Positions 9,547 through 18,534 of a stretch of DNA of 64,000 nt are shown piece by piece. The stretch spans positions 31,442-95,441 of the forward strand of contig JAJDEH010000109.1 of the NCBI GenBank assembly GCA_029259935.1. The letters run 5' to 3'. The notes under the pieces are model-generated. The model was given only the letters and a program-made list of their open reading frames with translations. It was not told the DNA's origin and made no database searches. A program made the position numbers and the translations under genes. The stretch is from Planctomycetota bacterium (lineage in GTDB: Bacteria > Planctomycetota > Planctomycetia > Pirellulales > Pirellulaceae). The first letter of the stretch is position 1. Each line of letters begins with the position of its first letter.

Positions 9547-9594
9547 GCTGACAAACCGAGTTGCTACTCTAGCTGACAAACCGAGTTGCTACTC
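9547..9594. repeat. Two-copy direct repeat, 23 bp
   Basis: A 23-base unit at 9547-9569 recurs exactly at 9572-9594, 25 bases later. The second copy overlaps the last codons of the nucleoside hydrolase gene (its stop lies at 9589). This looks like a recent local duplication, possibly by replication slippage, and probably has no function. Confidence 0.8.
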
Positions 9595-10533
9595 GGTGGC
9601 CTTACCCGCCACGTCGAGCCCGCGCACGATACAATCCTTGACGGCGGCCACGTCGACTTCAACCGCGACTTCCATGTTGGGACGCCACTTTGGTTTCTCC
9701 CGCCGGTCGAACACCGTCGCGCCCGCCGTGAGTTCGCCCGATGTTTCCACATCACCCGCCATTTCTTCGGTGACGAACAATTCGCTGTGCAAAGCCGCCG
9801 CCACCGCGACCGCGTCATGCAGATGCACCACTTCTTGAGCCAGCACTTGGTGATAGGCTCGAAATAAATACGGCAGTACTCTCCTTAGGAACGCGCCCGC
9901 GCGAGTCGACTCGCCAGGCAACTCATCCAGAAAATCGAGTCCGAATTGAACTTGCGATGTCACGTCGAGCGGAATCAGGGTCTTGGTCGACATGGAACGA
10001 AAGACTTCCCGAGCGCTGGGCGGATCGCAATAGATATTAAATTCGGCCGTCGCCGTAATATTGCCGATGCCGCCAACGCTTCCTCCCATCATAATCAGCC
10101 GGTTGACCATCGTCGGCAGTTCGGGATCGCGCCGGAAAGCGCGGGCCACGTTGGTCAGCGGTCCGAGGGCGATGATGGCCACGTTGTCGGGGTCGGCGCG
10201 AATTTCGTCGCAGATGATTTTTTCGGACGGATGCTGATGATGCAGTTCGGAAACCACAAATCCCGCATTTCCCAAACCATCGCGGCCGTGAATAATGCGG
10301 GCATCGGCCAGAGACGAATGGTCGGCCGGCGACGCGACGCCAATTCGGGGAAATCGGGGCGGGTCAAGCTGTTCGATGATGGCCTGAACATTGCGGTTCG
10401 CCTGTTCGGCCGAAACATTCCCGCCCGTGGCCGTGATCGCCACGACCTCCAATCGCGGATCGAACAATGCAAGACATAACGCAACGGCATCGTCGATACC
10501 GGGATCGCAATCGATGATTACCTTTCTGGGCAT
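9589..10533 (-). CDS. Nucleoside hydrolase (inosine-uridine preferring type)
   Basis: Hydrolyses the N-glycosidic bond of nucleosides to base and ribose, with a bound calcium ion. At 314 residues it is normal for the family. The signature DCDPGIDDAVAL sits at residues 8-19 and supplies the calcium-binding aspartates; ALGPLTNVARAF, MGGSVGGIGNITATAEFNIYCDPPSAREVF and VHLHDAVAVAAAL are further family motifs, the last carrying the distal Asp and the His near the base. No signal peptide is seen, so cytoplasmic salvage is likely. Base preference cannot be told from this sequence. The end of the gene carries the second copy of the short direct repeat described above. Confidence 0.92.
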   Translation of the reverse strand: MPRKVIIDCDPGIDDAVALCLALFDPRLEVVAITATGGNVSAEQANRNVQAIIEQLDPPRFPRIGVASPADHSSLADARIIHGRDGLGNAGFVVSELHHQHPSEKIICDEIRADPDNVAIIALGPLTNVARAFRRDPELPTMVNRLIMMGGSVGGIGNITATAEFNIYCDPPSAREVFRSMSTKTLIPLDVTSQVQFGLDFLDELPGESTRAGAFLRRVLPYLFRAYHQVLAQEVVHLHDAVAVAAALHSELFVTEEMAGDVETSGELTAGATVFDRREKPKWRPNMEVAVEVDVAAVKDCIVRGLDVAGKATE

Positions 10534-10579
10534 GATTACACGATTTTACGGATCGCCCCCGATCCTCACAACCACCACC

Positions 10580-12559
10580 CTACTGGTCATCTTCCGCCAC
10601 GACGACCAGGGCATCGTCGGCGGACAGAGTCACGGACGAATCCTTGAGCGGAATCAGTTTCACGCCAAAATTCTGGTCGGCGTCGTTTTCCAGGCTTTTG
10701 AGCTTGTAGCCCAGGCAAACCTCGCCGTCGCGTTTTTGGGCCGCGGCCATGATATCCGCGAATCGGCGAGTCGTCGGCAGTTCGTCGAAGTACAGCGATG
10801 CCGGTTTGACGTAGATTTCCGATCCTTCCTCTTGGAATAGATCGTCGTAGATCTTGAGGATTCGCGGCTCTTCGCTAAGCTGCGCGAAGATCATCGATAC
10901 CATGCGATTGGAAATCAGAAAGTCATTCACGCCGGCCCGGCTGATCAAATCTTGGTTCGCCGAATCAAGAACTTCGGTGATGATTTTTGTATTCAGCGGC
11001 AGGCCTTGTTCGCGCCGAGCTTTCGCCATTCTTCGCAAGTGCAACAGCACGACGATTGTTTCGGAGTCGGTCCGCTCGGCGTCCACTTCGTCGTCGGGCC
11101 GCTGCGGCAGGACGATGATGTTGTTGTAAGAAAACGGATCGAGCGAAGCCAAGTCGTCGCTGTCCAGCGGGTCCTTGTCGATTAGATTAAGGTGTGCCTC
11201 TTCTAGTTCTTGTTTGAGTTCATTGATTTCCTCGGTGACATTGGCCGACGGCTGTTTGACAACGGCGTCGACCGTCGATCCTTCGAGCACATAGTCGGCA
11301 TACTCCGAGACGATAATCGACGCTTTCGGGCTCCAGCCCAGAATCAGCATCCGCTCTTTTTCCCGCTCGACTCGGATATCGGGAATGCCGAAGTCTTTTG
11401 GAGATACCAGCGCCCGAGGTTGAAAGTCGATCGTCGAATCGTCGTCGGCCACGATCAAGATTTCATCGCTGTCTTTCAAAACTGTATCAGGGCTGGGACG
11501 GACGACCAACGTCCCTTCCGCGTCGCAGATCCCAATCGGCACGCCGTCCGGAAAATGATACTGCATCGCGCCAAATGTAATGCCTTTCCAAGGTGCGTTG
11601 TGATAGTACATCTCGCAGCCCTCGAAGCTGAGAAGCTCGGCATACACGACCGACAAGCCACTCGTGCGCGACGTCTGCACCATGATCTTGGCCAAGATCT
11701 CCTCGGCGTCGACTACCACGACATGATCGGTCGAAATATCCTTGGCGACCTGCCGATTTCGCGGGTCGAAAATCTCGGCAACGATGTTGAATTCTTCCAG
11801 ATCGGCCGTGTGGGCATCCAAGGCAAGAATCGTCTTGATCACGGTGGCGTCACTGGCCAGTTTTTCTTCCTCGGGCGAAGCGGTGGTGCAGGTGGCGAGA
11901 ATGATCGCCGATTTCGCCTCGGCCACATTCAACCGCTCCAATCCGATCAGCGAGGCGGTGGGGCCGCTGCGGGTGACGATTCTCGTATTGCGGCGATCTT
12001 GAAAATTGGTCCGCAGGTACTCATCCATCGACTCTTTTTCTTCGTCCGAAAGAATCGTCACCACGGGTTTTTTCTCGCTCTCGTTAGCTTCCACGAGTTC
12101 GCGCAGAATTTCGATCACGCGCGGGCTCCACCCCAGGATGAGCGTGTGACCCGACTCGAGCACCCGGCTGTGCCCTTTCTTTAGATGGGCAATGGCTTGA
12201 TCCAGAGCGGTAGTAAGAAAGGCGATCAAGGCCGAAAAGATCACGACGCCGGTCATGCCCGCGACAATCGCACTGAGCTTGTACGCGGTGGACTTCGTGT
12301 CGTTGTCTTGGGCCATGTTGCCCGGATCGGTGAGCTGCAGAAAGGTAAACCAAATCTGCCGTGCGAATGCTAGCGGTTCTTTTCCTGGCTCGGGAGTTGG
12401 AGCCATTGTCAGGTTGAAGAAACCACGGATTGCGATGATCAAGCAAAAGGAAACCATGAACGCGATCATCAGCGCCAAGAACAGCGCGCCGCTTCCGCGC
12501 CCCAGAAAGTTGTCCGTCTGGTATCGAAGGCGCGCGGCAAAACTGGGCTTGTAAGGCAT
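10580..12559 (-). CDS. CASTOR/POLLUX-like channel with two RCK/TrkA-N domains
   Basis: Membrane protein of 659 residues. Two transmembrane helices are evident (about 20-45 and 105-140), with a pore-loop-like stretch between them (QIWFTFLQLTDPGN). Two nucleotide-binding domains follow, each opening with nearly the same strand-loop-helix (TLILGWSPRVIEIL at about 158 and MLILGWSPKASIIV at about 415). This layout matches the CASTOR/POLLUX/SYM8 ion channel family, thought to be a cation channel gated by cytoplasmic RCK-like domains, though the ion is not shown here. The start at ATG 12559 is preferred because of an upstream AGGGAAGAGG; the frame itself extends to 12649. It is likely transcribed with the small gene upstream. 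Confidence 0.8.
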   Translation of the reverse strand: MPYKPSFAARLRYQTDNFLGRGSGALFLALMIAFMVSFCLIIAIRGFFNLTMAPTPEPGKEPLAFARQIWFTFLQLTDPGNMAQDNDTKSTAYKLSAIVAGMTGVVIFSALIAFLTTALDQAIAHLKKGHSRVLESGHTLILGWSPRVIEILRELVEANESEKKPVVTILSDEEKESMDEYLRTNFQDRRNTRIVTRSGPTASLIGLERLNVAEAKSAIILATCTTASPEEEKLASDATVIKTILALDAHTADLEEFNIVAEIFDPRNRQVAKDISTDHVVVVDAEEILAKIMVQTSRTSGLSVVYAELLSFEGCEMYYHNAPWKGITFGAMQYHFPDGVPIGICDAEGTLVVRPSPDTVLKDSDEILIVADDDSTIDFQPRALVSPKDFGIPDIRVEREKERMLILGWSPKASIIVSEYADYVLEGSTVDAVVKQPSANVTEEINELKQELEEAHLNLIDKDPLDSDDLASLDPFSYNNIIVLPQRPDDEVDAERTDSETIVVLLHLRRMAKARREQGLPLNTKIITEVLDSANQDLISRAGVNDFLISNRMVSMIFAQLSEEPRILKIYDDLFQEEGSEIYVKPASLYFDELPTTRRFADIMAAAQKRDGEVCLGYKLKSLENDADQNFGVKLIPLKDSSVTLSADDALVVVAEDDQ

Positions 12560-12664
12560 ACCTCTTCCCTTTGACTGATGGAACCGCGATTCGCGGCGAC
12601 GGCCGGCGGCTCGTACTGAAGAATCAAAAAATCTTATTCCGCGGACCAATGAAGACAGCGAAAA

Positions 12665-13129
12665 TCAATCAACAATCGTCACTTCGACGCGGTCACTCGG
12701 ATCCAGGGGAGTCCCTTTGACGTCGCATTCGGCAACGACAAAGTATTTCAGTTTTTGGCCTGATGCAAAAGCACCGAGTTTTCCAACCGACCCCATGACG
12801 CCCCCTTTGTCGGCCAGTCGCTCGGGAACGGCGTAGCTGATGGAAAAGTCCAGGGTCTTATTCTCGTCGGCCTTGATATCAAAAGAGTCGCTCATCGTCG
12901 AGCGGCCCAGCAACTGTTCTTTCGTTTCTTTGTCATCGCCACGCCCGCTCACTTCTTCCTCGACGAGCTTGTATTCAATCTTCAAGACATGCTTCTCGCT
13001 TTTGGACGAAAGTTGCAACTGCCCGTTCAGTTCATTGCCCGATCTTGAAACCTGGGTCGGTACACTCTGAAGCATTACCTTGACGCCACCAATGTTCAGC
13101 CAGCCCTTGATTGTTGACCAGAGTCCCAT
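12665..13129 (-). CDS. Spo0M-like (arrestin-fold) small protein
   Basis: Protein of 154 residues without signal peptide or membrane segment. It starts MGLWSTIKGWLNIGGVKVML, which resembles the SpoOM opening (a short amphipathic helix, then a GGVKV strand), and continues with alternating beta strands such as NELNGQLQLSSKSEKHVLKIEYKLVEEE. Spo0M is a sporulation-control arrestin-fold protein in Bacillus, but planctomycetes do not sporulate, so any shared role is unknown. ATG 13129 has a GGAG at a 7-base spacing and is chosen over the upstream opening at 13204. It lies directly upstream of the channel gene on the same strand, suggesting co-transcription. Confidence 0.5.
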   Translation of the reverse strand: MGLWSTIKGWLNIGGVKVMLQSVPTQVSRSGNELNGQLQLSSKSEKHVLKIEYKLVEEEVSGRGDDKETKEQLLGRSTMSDSFDIKADENKTLDFSISYAVPERLADKGGVMGSVGKLGAFASGQKLKYFVVAECDVKGTPLDPSDRVEVTIVD

Positions 13130-13447
13130 AACAAATCTCCGTCGAATATTCACCTGTCGTTTCGTGGTTCCTACGAAGTGGTCTCCTTGCCGCTCGACGG
13201 TCACCCCATCCGGCTGGCCGTCACTTTACCCTCTTTTGGGGTGGCATGCCAGCAATAGTCCACCCCAGCCTATTCATCGAGTCGGGAGCCGCGCCGAATC
13301 GCTCTAGCAGGTCAACTGGCTCTTCATCCGAAGTTTCGTGCCGCGCGATCCGCTTGGTCCGAAACAGAACGCCATAACAGACCCGTTCATGAACTCATCG
13401 CCGGATGAGGCGTCGAGCGGAATCACTGGACCACGATGGCCATGAAG
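13130..13447. other. Intergenic region without recognised gene
   Basis: About 318 bases between two minus-strand genes. Apart from the hairpin at 13237-13267, nothing was recognised. The promoter of the Spo0M-like gene should be here, but I do not see a clear match on the minus strand. Confidence 0.4.
13237..13267. repeat. Hairpin repeat (intergenic)
   Basis: TGGGGTGG at 13237-13244 and CCACCCCA at 13260-13267 form an 8-bp stem with a 15-base loop. It could be a terminator-like or dispersed hairpin element; no run of T follows, so a classical intrinsic terminator is unlikely. Confidence 0.45.
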
Positions 13448-14638
13448 TTACTGAAACGCCGAAGCGATCACGTTCGAGAGATGGACCAACCGCCAGGGGG
13501 CCCTTGAGCGAATGCCGGACGTAAACAGTAGGCAAAAGCCTTCGCGGTCGGGGTCGATCCAACACATGGTTCCGGTGGCACCGGTGTGCCCGAAGACGTT
13601 GGGGCCTAGTACATCGCCGAAACTGCCGGTGGTTCCTCGATGGTTCAGCCGCCACCCCAATCCCCACGGACGAGTGCGGCGAATTTTTTCAGGAAGTTCA
13701 GGTTGGTCGTGCAATCGATTGGTCGTCATCATATGAACGGTACTGGGAGCCAGCAGACGCACGCCGTCGAGTTCGCCTTGGCCTAACAACATTTGGCATA
13801 CCAAGGCGAAATCCTCCGGGGCGCTAAACATGCCACCCCACGGTGCCCCCAGTTCTTGCCAGTAGCGGCTGTTCCAGCCAAAATCCGAATCGATTTGATA
13901 ATCGGGGATTTGCACTCGCACGAGCCGCTCGCGAGGCAAGCCACGCGACCCCAGGCCGGTGGAATTCATTCCTAGCGGCTCGAGAATTTCACGGCGAATA
14001 AACTCATGAATCGTAAGGCCGCTCAGTTGTTGCACCAATTGGGCCACAACCAGCGTTCCCATGCTTTGGTAACTGTAGTCCGTACCCGGCGGGAACAGCG
14101 GCATGGCGTTGATCGCGCCCTTGATAAAACGGCTCAGCGGCGCGTGGTTCCGCCGCAATTCCCCGTTGTCTTCCAGCATGTCGGGCATTCCGGACGTGTG
14201 GGTAAACAGATGCTCGACCAGCGTGTCTTCTTTGTGATGGGCGGCAAAGTCGGGAATGTAACGCATGACCGGATCGGATAGATTCAGCATCCCCCGCTCG
14301 ACCAACTTCAGCGCCGCCATGTAAGTGACCGGCTTGGTGATCGAGGCGATCAGAAACATTCCATCGCGGCGAATAGCTTCCGCGTCCGGTTCCGGTCCTT
14401 GTCGTCCAAAAAATTGCGGTTCGACAATCTTGCCGCGTCGGCCAACCACGATCGCGCCGCCCGGAAGCGGGGCGTCGGGACCGGTGGTCCAACTTTTTAG
14501 CAAATCGTTTGCAATCGTCAGGCGGGCGCTGTCGAGACCAATTTCATGAGGCTTCGCATAGGTGAGTTTTGGCATGCTGGGATTATATCTCGGCGATCGT
14601 GACATTGCCACGATCTCGCATCCGGCCTCGGTGGTCAT
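13448..14638 (-). CDS. Beta-lactamase-family serine hydrolase (class C/esterase type)
   Basis: Serine hydrolase of the beta-lactamase/transpeptidase-like fold, 396 residues if read from 14638. The SXXK motif is SITK at residues 99-102, the second motif is seen as DYSYQSMG, and GHTGATG takes the place of the KTG box. This signature is typical of class C-like esterases and D-aminopeptidases rather than true resistance enzymes; the substrate is unknown. The ATG at 14638 overlaps the stop of the upstream VOC gene (ATGA), but there is no good ribosome site, and the homologous sequence really begins at MPKLTYAKPHEIGL, so ATG 14575 is an equal alternative. No export signal was found. Confidence 0.8.
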   Translation of the reverse strand: MTTEAGCEIVAMSRSPRYNPSMPKLTYAKPHEIGLDSARLTIANDLLKSWTTGPDAPLPGGAIVVGRRGKIVEPQFFGRQGPEPDAEAIRRDGMFLIASITKPVTYMAALKLVERGMLNLSDPVMRYIPDFAAHHKEDTLVEHLFTHTSGMPDMLEDNGELRRNHAPLSRFIKGAINAMPLFPPGTDYSYQSMGTLVVAQLVQQLSGLTIHEFIRREILEPLGMNSTGLGSRGLPRERLVRVQIPDYQIDSDFGWNSRYWQELGAPWGGMFSAPEDFALVCQMLLGQGELDGVRLLAPSTVHMMTTNRLHDQPELPEKIRRTRPWGLGWRLNHRGTTGSFGDVLGPNVFGHTGATGTMCWIDPDREGFCLLFTSGIRSRAPWRLVHLSNVIASAFQ

Positions 14639-15108
14639 TCAGGCGCATGCTGCGACATCGCCTCGGCCATGCGTGTTTCGATTTCTTCGGCGGTAAGATC
14701 TTCGATGTGCGTGGAGATGGTCCAACTGTGTCCGAAAGGGTCTTCCAAGGTACCCGACCGGTCGCCATAGAATTGGTCGACAAGCGGTCGCTTTTCCTTG
14801 GCACCGGCGTCGATTGCCTGTTGGAAACGCGAGTCAACGTCTTCCACGTATAAGCAGATACTGACCGGCGACCCGCCGAACGACTTGGGTCCCCGCACAT
14901 CCATGTCGGGAAACTCGTCGGCCATCATGATAATCGAATCGCCGATCTTGATCTCGGCGTGCATCACTTTGCCGCCGGGCCCAGGCAGACGCATGACCTC
15001 GCTGGCGCCAAAAGCCTTCTTATAAAATTCGATCGCGGCGGCCCCGTCGTCAACGATCAAATAGGGTGTCACGGTGTGATAGCCTTCAGGAATTGGCTGG
15101 ACTGCCAT
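14635..15108 (-). CDS. VOC family protein (PhnB-like glyoxalase fold)
   Basis: Protein of 157 residues with paired beta-alpha-beta modules of the vicinal-oxygen-chelate fold: YHTVTPYLIVDDGAAAIEFYKKAFGASEVMR at the N terminus and SICLYVEDVDSRFQQAIDAGA followed by YGDRSGTLEDPFGHSWTISTH at the C terminus. This pattern is PhnB/YdcC-like, a group related to glyoxalase and bleomycin-resistance proteins, but no function is proven. ATG 15108 has GGAG at an 8-base spacing. The stop overlaps the following serine hydrolase as ATGA, so the two are probably one operon. Confidence 0.85.
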   Translation of the reverse strand: MAVQPIPEGYHTVTPYLIVDDGAAAIEFYKKAFGASEVMRLPGPGGKVMHAEIKIGDSIIMMADEFPDMDVRGPKSFGGSPVSICLYVEDVDSRFQQAIDAGAKEKRPLVDQFYGDRSGTLEDPFGHSWTISTHIEDLTAEEIETRMAEAMSQHAPE

Positions 15109-15216
15109 TGAAGAAGCTCCGTTGTGAGAATTGCCGAACCTCGCACGAAAAGAGCATCATAGCGCGATCGTCCGGTTCGATCAACAAACGGGCCGACCTC
15201 TGGTTCTCACCCTTTG

Positions 15217-17184
15217 CTATTTAACAAGCAAGCCAGGCACGATCGCGTCGGTGGCATCGCGATCCGCCGTGTCGTGGCAGAGCAGTTTTCCGTGACCGAC
15301 GAAATACGATTGAAAATCGGCGACCACCAAGTTGTAGGCCTCTTTCAACGCTCCCGGCTCAATCGAGTCCACCATCGTGGATCCGTTGACATGATGCAGC
15401 AGCATACCCGACCGCAGTTCGCGAGCCTTCTTCCAACCTTCGCCACAAACCCAAAACGGATGCCCGCCGGTGGTGTGCAGAGTGTCGTTCGAGGTGTTCA
15501 AGATGAGCAAACGCGAGGCCGGACGAACGGTGGTCCGGAGAACCGGTTTGTACGTCAGTTCGCCCGACTCCACATCTTGCGACAAGACGAGGTCACCTAC
15601 CTGTATTCGCTCAATCGGGCGCGGGCCGCGCGCGGTCGACACCGGCGTGCCGGCGGCAAAACAACTGATGAACGATTGGATCACCGTCGAAATTTGCCCG
15701 CCACTGTCCATGAACTGTTTTAGGTACTGGCCGCTGTTCAGCCTCTTTTGCCGAATCCTCCTTCCGTCGGGCATCCAGTACCAGCGCGAGTTTTTAAGTT
15801 CCTTGTCGGCGAATTTCTGCCTGCGTTCTCGCTGCTGTTGTCTTAGCTTTTCTCGATCCTCTTCACTCATTTTGCGTTGCGAGCGATCTTCAACCCTGAT
15901 TTCCCGCCGAGCGTAAAGTTGTCGCAATGGTTTATCGCCGTCGATGCGAAGTTCGTTGTAGTGAGTCCACCAGGCCCACCAGCTTTCCGGAGAAGGCAGC
16001 ACCAATTGCTCGGTGGCAATGGACAACGCGCCGGCAATGCGGTGGTTCAGTTGTTCCGCGCGTTCGTTTTCGCGAGCCGTGAGTACTTCCGCCCGGATGG
16101 CATTCTGCCGGACACTCGACACCGCGCGTGACAAAGTCTCTTCTCCATCGCCGCCCGGTTGGGCTAGTCGCTTGTAAGCCGTTTCCGCGATCAGCAATTG
16201 TCGCTCGCCCTGTCCTTCGCGGTAAAAACTGTGCCGATAGACTAGGCGTCCCGCGAAGCCGCGACCGACTTCGATCCGTGTTTGCACCGGCGTGTGCATG
16301 GCGGAGAGCAAAGCGGGCACGTACGTATCCAAATGGCGTTTTCTCAGTTCCAAGGCAGCTTCTTTTCGCACTTCCGGCCATGGTGAAATGACCGCGTGCC
16401 GAGCCAGCGCTAGTGCCGCCTCGCGCTGCGGCATCTTTTTGAGTTGAGCGATCACCAGCGACGCGCACCATTCACTTTCGGCCGACAGCAGCGTTTCCAG
16501 GGCGACGATCGCCTCGGGATCGGTGATGGCGGCCAGTCGCTGTTGGCCCTGTTCTTGCCGCCTTGGGCTCTTGTGTTTCAGTAGGGCTAGAATGGGTTCG
16601 ACCTGGGGTCGCCATTTGCGCAGCGTCTTGCGTTGTCGTTGTGTGTCCCGGAGTGCTTCTTGGATCTCGTCGACGTGAGTCCACGCCCCGTGCATCCAAC
16701 GAAAACCCAATTGCTCGCGGGCCAACCGATGGTTGGGATCTAGATTTAGTACCTGGGTCAGATGGGCGCGTTGCTGGTCCGCCAAACCGTGCCGGCCACA
16801 CCAAGCGGCGAGTTTCAGTTGACCGTCTGGCGTATCGTCGTAATCTTGTCGAATCTTCCAGTAGGCAGTCAGCCGGGGATCCTTACCGATTTGATCGTAC
16901 TGGTCCGCCCTCAACCATTGGCCACGGCATTGGATGTAGCCACGATGCCACATGGACGGCGGATAGTTGGGCGAGGTTCTTGCGGCGTGGTCAAGAAGCT
17001 GTTCACGCTGATCCGCCAATCCGTAAATCTCACGATGCAGTGCTTCCTGAACCAGTTCCTCGGCCCGCGACTGCTCGTCTCCCGTGGCCGCGTGGATTCG
17101 AACCGGCTGAGTAACGGCAACAAGCAGTCCCACCAACAGCCATAGCCACCGCAGAACACCAACATTCCGTGAACCCTTGCACAT
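15217..17184 (-). CDS. Exported HEAT-like protein with C-terminal Hint domain
   Basis: Protein of 655 residues. A signal peptide is seen at residues 9-30 (VLRWLWLLVGLLVAVTQPV). A TPR/HEAT-like helical region follows (AITDPEAIVALETLLSAESEWCASLVIAQLKKMP), then a charged linker. The last 148 residues form a Hint (hedgehog/intein) domain: it opens CFAAGTPVSTARGPRPI at Cys508, contains VGDLVLSQD and GGHPFWV, and ends YNLVVADFQSYFVGHGKLLCHD. The block that normally ends HN reads HD here, so C-terminal Asn cyclisation is not expected, although N-terminal activity by Cys508 may persist. Only about 18 residues follow. ATG 17184 has AGAGGAGG upstream. Family role unknown; related domains occur in polymorphic toxins. 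Confidence 0.8.
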   Translation of the reverse strand: MCKGSRNVGVLRWLWLLVGLLVAVTQPVRIHAATGDEQSRAEELVQEALHREIYGLADQREQLLDHAARTSPNYPPSMWHRGYIQCRGQWLRADQYDQIGKDPRLTAYWKIRQDYDDTPDGQLKLAAWCGRHGLADQQRAHLTQVLNLDPNHRLAREQLGFRWMHGAWTHVDEIQEALRDTQRQRKTLRKWRPQVEPILALLKHKSPRRQEQGQQRLAAITDPEAIVALETLLSAESEWCASLVIAQLKKMPQREAALALARHAVISPWPEVRKEAALELRKRHLDTYVPALLSAMHTPVQTRIEVGRGFAGRLVYRHSFYREGQGERQLLIAETAYKRLAQPGGDGEETLSRAVSSVRQNAIRAEVLTARENERAEQLNHRIAGALSIATEQLVLPSPESWWAWWTHYNELRIDGDKPLRQLYARREIRVEDRSQRKMSEEDREKLRQQQRERRQKFADKELKNSRWYWMPDGRRIRQKRLNSGQYLKQFMDSGGQISTVIQSFISCFAAGTPVSTARGPRPIERIQVGDLVLSQDVESGELTYKPVLRTTVRPASRLLILNTSNDTLHTTGGHPFWVCGEGWKKARELRSGMLLHHVNGSTMVDSIEPGALKEAYNLVVADFQSYFVGHGKLLCHDTADRDATDAIVPGLLVK

Positions 17185-17654
17185 GCCATGCCTCCTCTTG
17201 GCAGAACTGATCCCTGCTTGGACACCTAAATGCCAACCTGTAAACGACGTCAACAGGTCTATCGCGGGAGCGTGACACGACCACGTGGAAGATCGCCGTG
17301 GGCCGCTTTCGGCGAAGGTACCGCCGATGGGAACCCGCCTTCGCAATGCTCGCGCGGTGCCGCGCTGCGCATCCGAGCGCCACAGGATCAGATCGCTGTA
17401 GATTCCGCGAACATAGCGAGTCCTTGTTTTTCCGCAAGCAAACCAAAGCGGCGCAAGCGCGCGAGTGTAACATACGCGATTCCGCAAAACATTCTGTTGT
17501 TCTTTCATAATCCTGCCCCTAAAAGACGATGTTGCAACGAGTTGCACGCGACGCCCCGCGTATCCGCGTTCGCCGCGCGGTCAAATAACGATTGCAAAGT
17601 TGCAACAGTTTCGCCGCGCTGGTACGGATTTCTTTCGCCAGCCCCGCTCTGGTC

Positions 17655-17687
17655 CTCCCCCTTTTTCAAGGGGGAGCTAGAGGGGGT
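17655..17687. repeat. Left copy of 33-bp perfect inverted repeat
   Basis: Exact reverse complement of 22184-22216. It contains an internal hairpin (CTCCCCCTT and AAGGGGGAG) followed by a GCTAGAGGGGGT tail. The two copies bound the PadR/esterase block. Confidence 0.9.
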
Positions 17688-17790
17688 TCTTTGCCGGTTC
17701 TCTGCCGCATCTTCATTCAAGAATCAAATCAATGAAGAAATTGAATATCGAATATCGAACACGGAATAATGAAGGCCGAAGGAAGAACGA

Positions 17791-17870
17791 AACGCAAAGA
17801 CGCGGAGCCGCAATGATACAGAGAAGACCGCACAACGTCCGCCTGCTTCGCGTCATGGCGTCTTTGCGTT
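17791..17870. repeat. Inverted repeat, 13-bp arms
   Basis: AACGCAAAGACGC at 17791-17803 is the reverse complement of GCGTCTTTGCGTT at 17858-17870, with a 54-base loop. It is probably a dispersed intergenic repeat. Confidence 0.7.
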
Positions 17871-18118
17871 CATTTCCCTCGTCTTTGAAGACCAGGCTTC
17901 CGCCGGCCCCCTGCTGCCCTCTTCCATCATTCTACCCGATTCTGGCAAATGGTGTTGGATTGATTTTTGAACCGTGTGGCGAGTGTCGCGTGAAATTGGG
18001 AGACAGTCATATTCCGCTGGGTTCCCGCCTGCGCGGGAGTGACGGAAGGCACCGTGAGAGCGCCGAAGTGCTGACGGCGGTTCGGGGCTGCTGCAAGAGA
18101 GATGCGGCCGCCTTCCCC

Positions 18119-18148
18119 TTGACATTCTTGGGAAGCCGTGACCATAAT
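18119..18148 (+). promoter_or_regulatory. Sigma-70 type promoter upstream of padR
   Basis: TTGACA at 18119-18124 and CATAAT at 18143-18148 are 18 bases apart, a close match to the consensus. The expected start of transcription is near 18155, about 25 bases before the PadR ATG. It should drive the padR-prefix-esterase operon. Confidence 0.6.
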
Positions 18149-18177
18149 CTCCCCTAGACAATCTGTGGGAGAAGGTG

Positions 18178-18534
18178 ATGACTGCTCGAAATGGCAAGGC
18201 CGAGCTGCTGCAGGGGACACTCGACATGCTGATCCTCAAGTCGCTCGGCCATGGTCCTCAGCATGGATACAACGTCGCGCGGTGGATTCAGGCGACGACG
18301 TGCGACGCGCTGACCATTGAGGAAGGATCTCTTTATCCGGCTCTGCATCGCATGGAACGTCGCGGCTGGGTTTCCTCGGAATGGGGGCAATCCGAATCTA
18401 ACCGCAAGGCGAAATTCTATCGACTGACGAGGACGGGCCGCGCCCAGTTGCGACGCGAGGTCCGAGCGTGGGAGAAACTGGTGGACGCGATATCGCTCGT
18501 ACTCACCGCAACCCCCGGTGAGGCCACGTCATGA
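18178..18534 (+). CDS. PadR family transcriptional regulator
   Basis: Winged-helix repressor of 118 residues. The PadR core is complete: GTLDMLILKSLGHGPQHGYNVARWI (helices 1-2), EEGSLYPALHRMERRGWVSSEW (recognition helix and wing) and YRLTRTGRAQLRREVRAW. PadR proteins usually repress an adjacent operon and release it on binding a small molecule or substrate. The start is ATG 18178, one codon after a GTG at 18175, with GGAGAAGG just upstream. The gene follows a strong promoter and its stop overlaps the next gene (ATGA), so it probably controls its own operon, including the esterase-like gene. Confidence 0.9.
   Translation: MTARNGKAELLQGTLDMLILKSLGHGPQHGYNVARWIQATTCDALTIEEGSLYPALHRMERRGWVSSEWGQSESNRKAKFYRLTRTGRAQLRREVRAWEKLVDAISLVLTATPGEATS

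Larger units (their letters stand above)
17185..18118. other. Long intergenic region with dispersed repeats
   Basis: About 930 bases without a convincing gene. It contains the 33-base inverted-repeat copy at 17655-17687, a second repeat copy at 17754-17772, a 13-bp inverted repeat with arms 17791-17803 and 17858-17870, and a GC-rich hairpin near 18020-18032 (CCCGCCTGCGCGGG). All resemble planctomycete dispersed intergenic repeats. The promoter for the minus-strand Hint gene should be in its left part. Confidence 0.5.

Noticed and set aside
11210..12184. 324-codon plus-strand open frame
   Set aside because: Opposite the CASTOR/POLLUX-like gene, with no domain and low-complexity composition.
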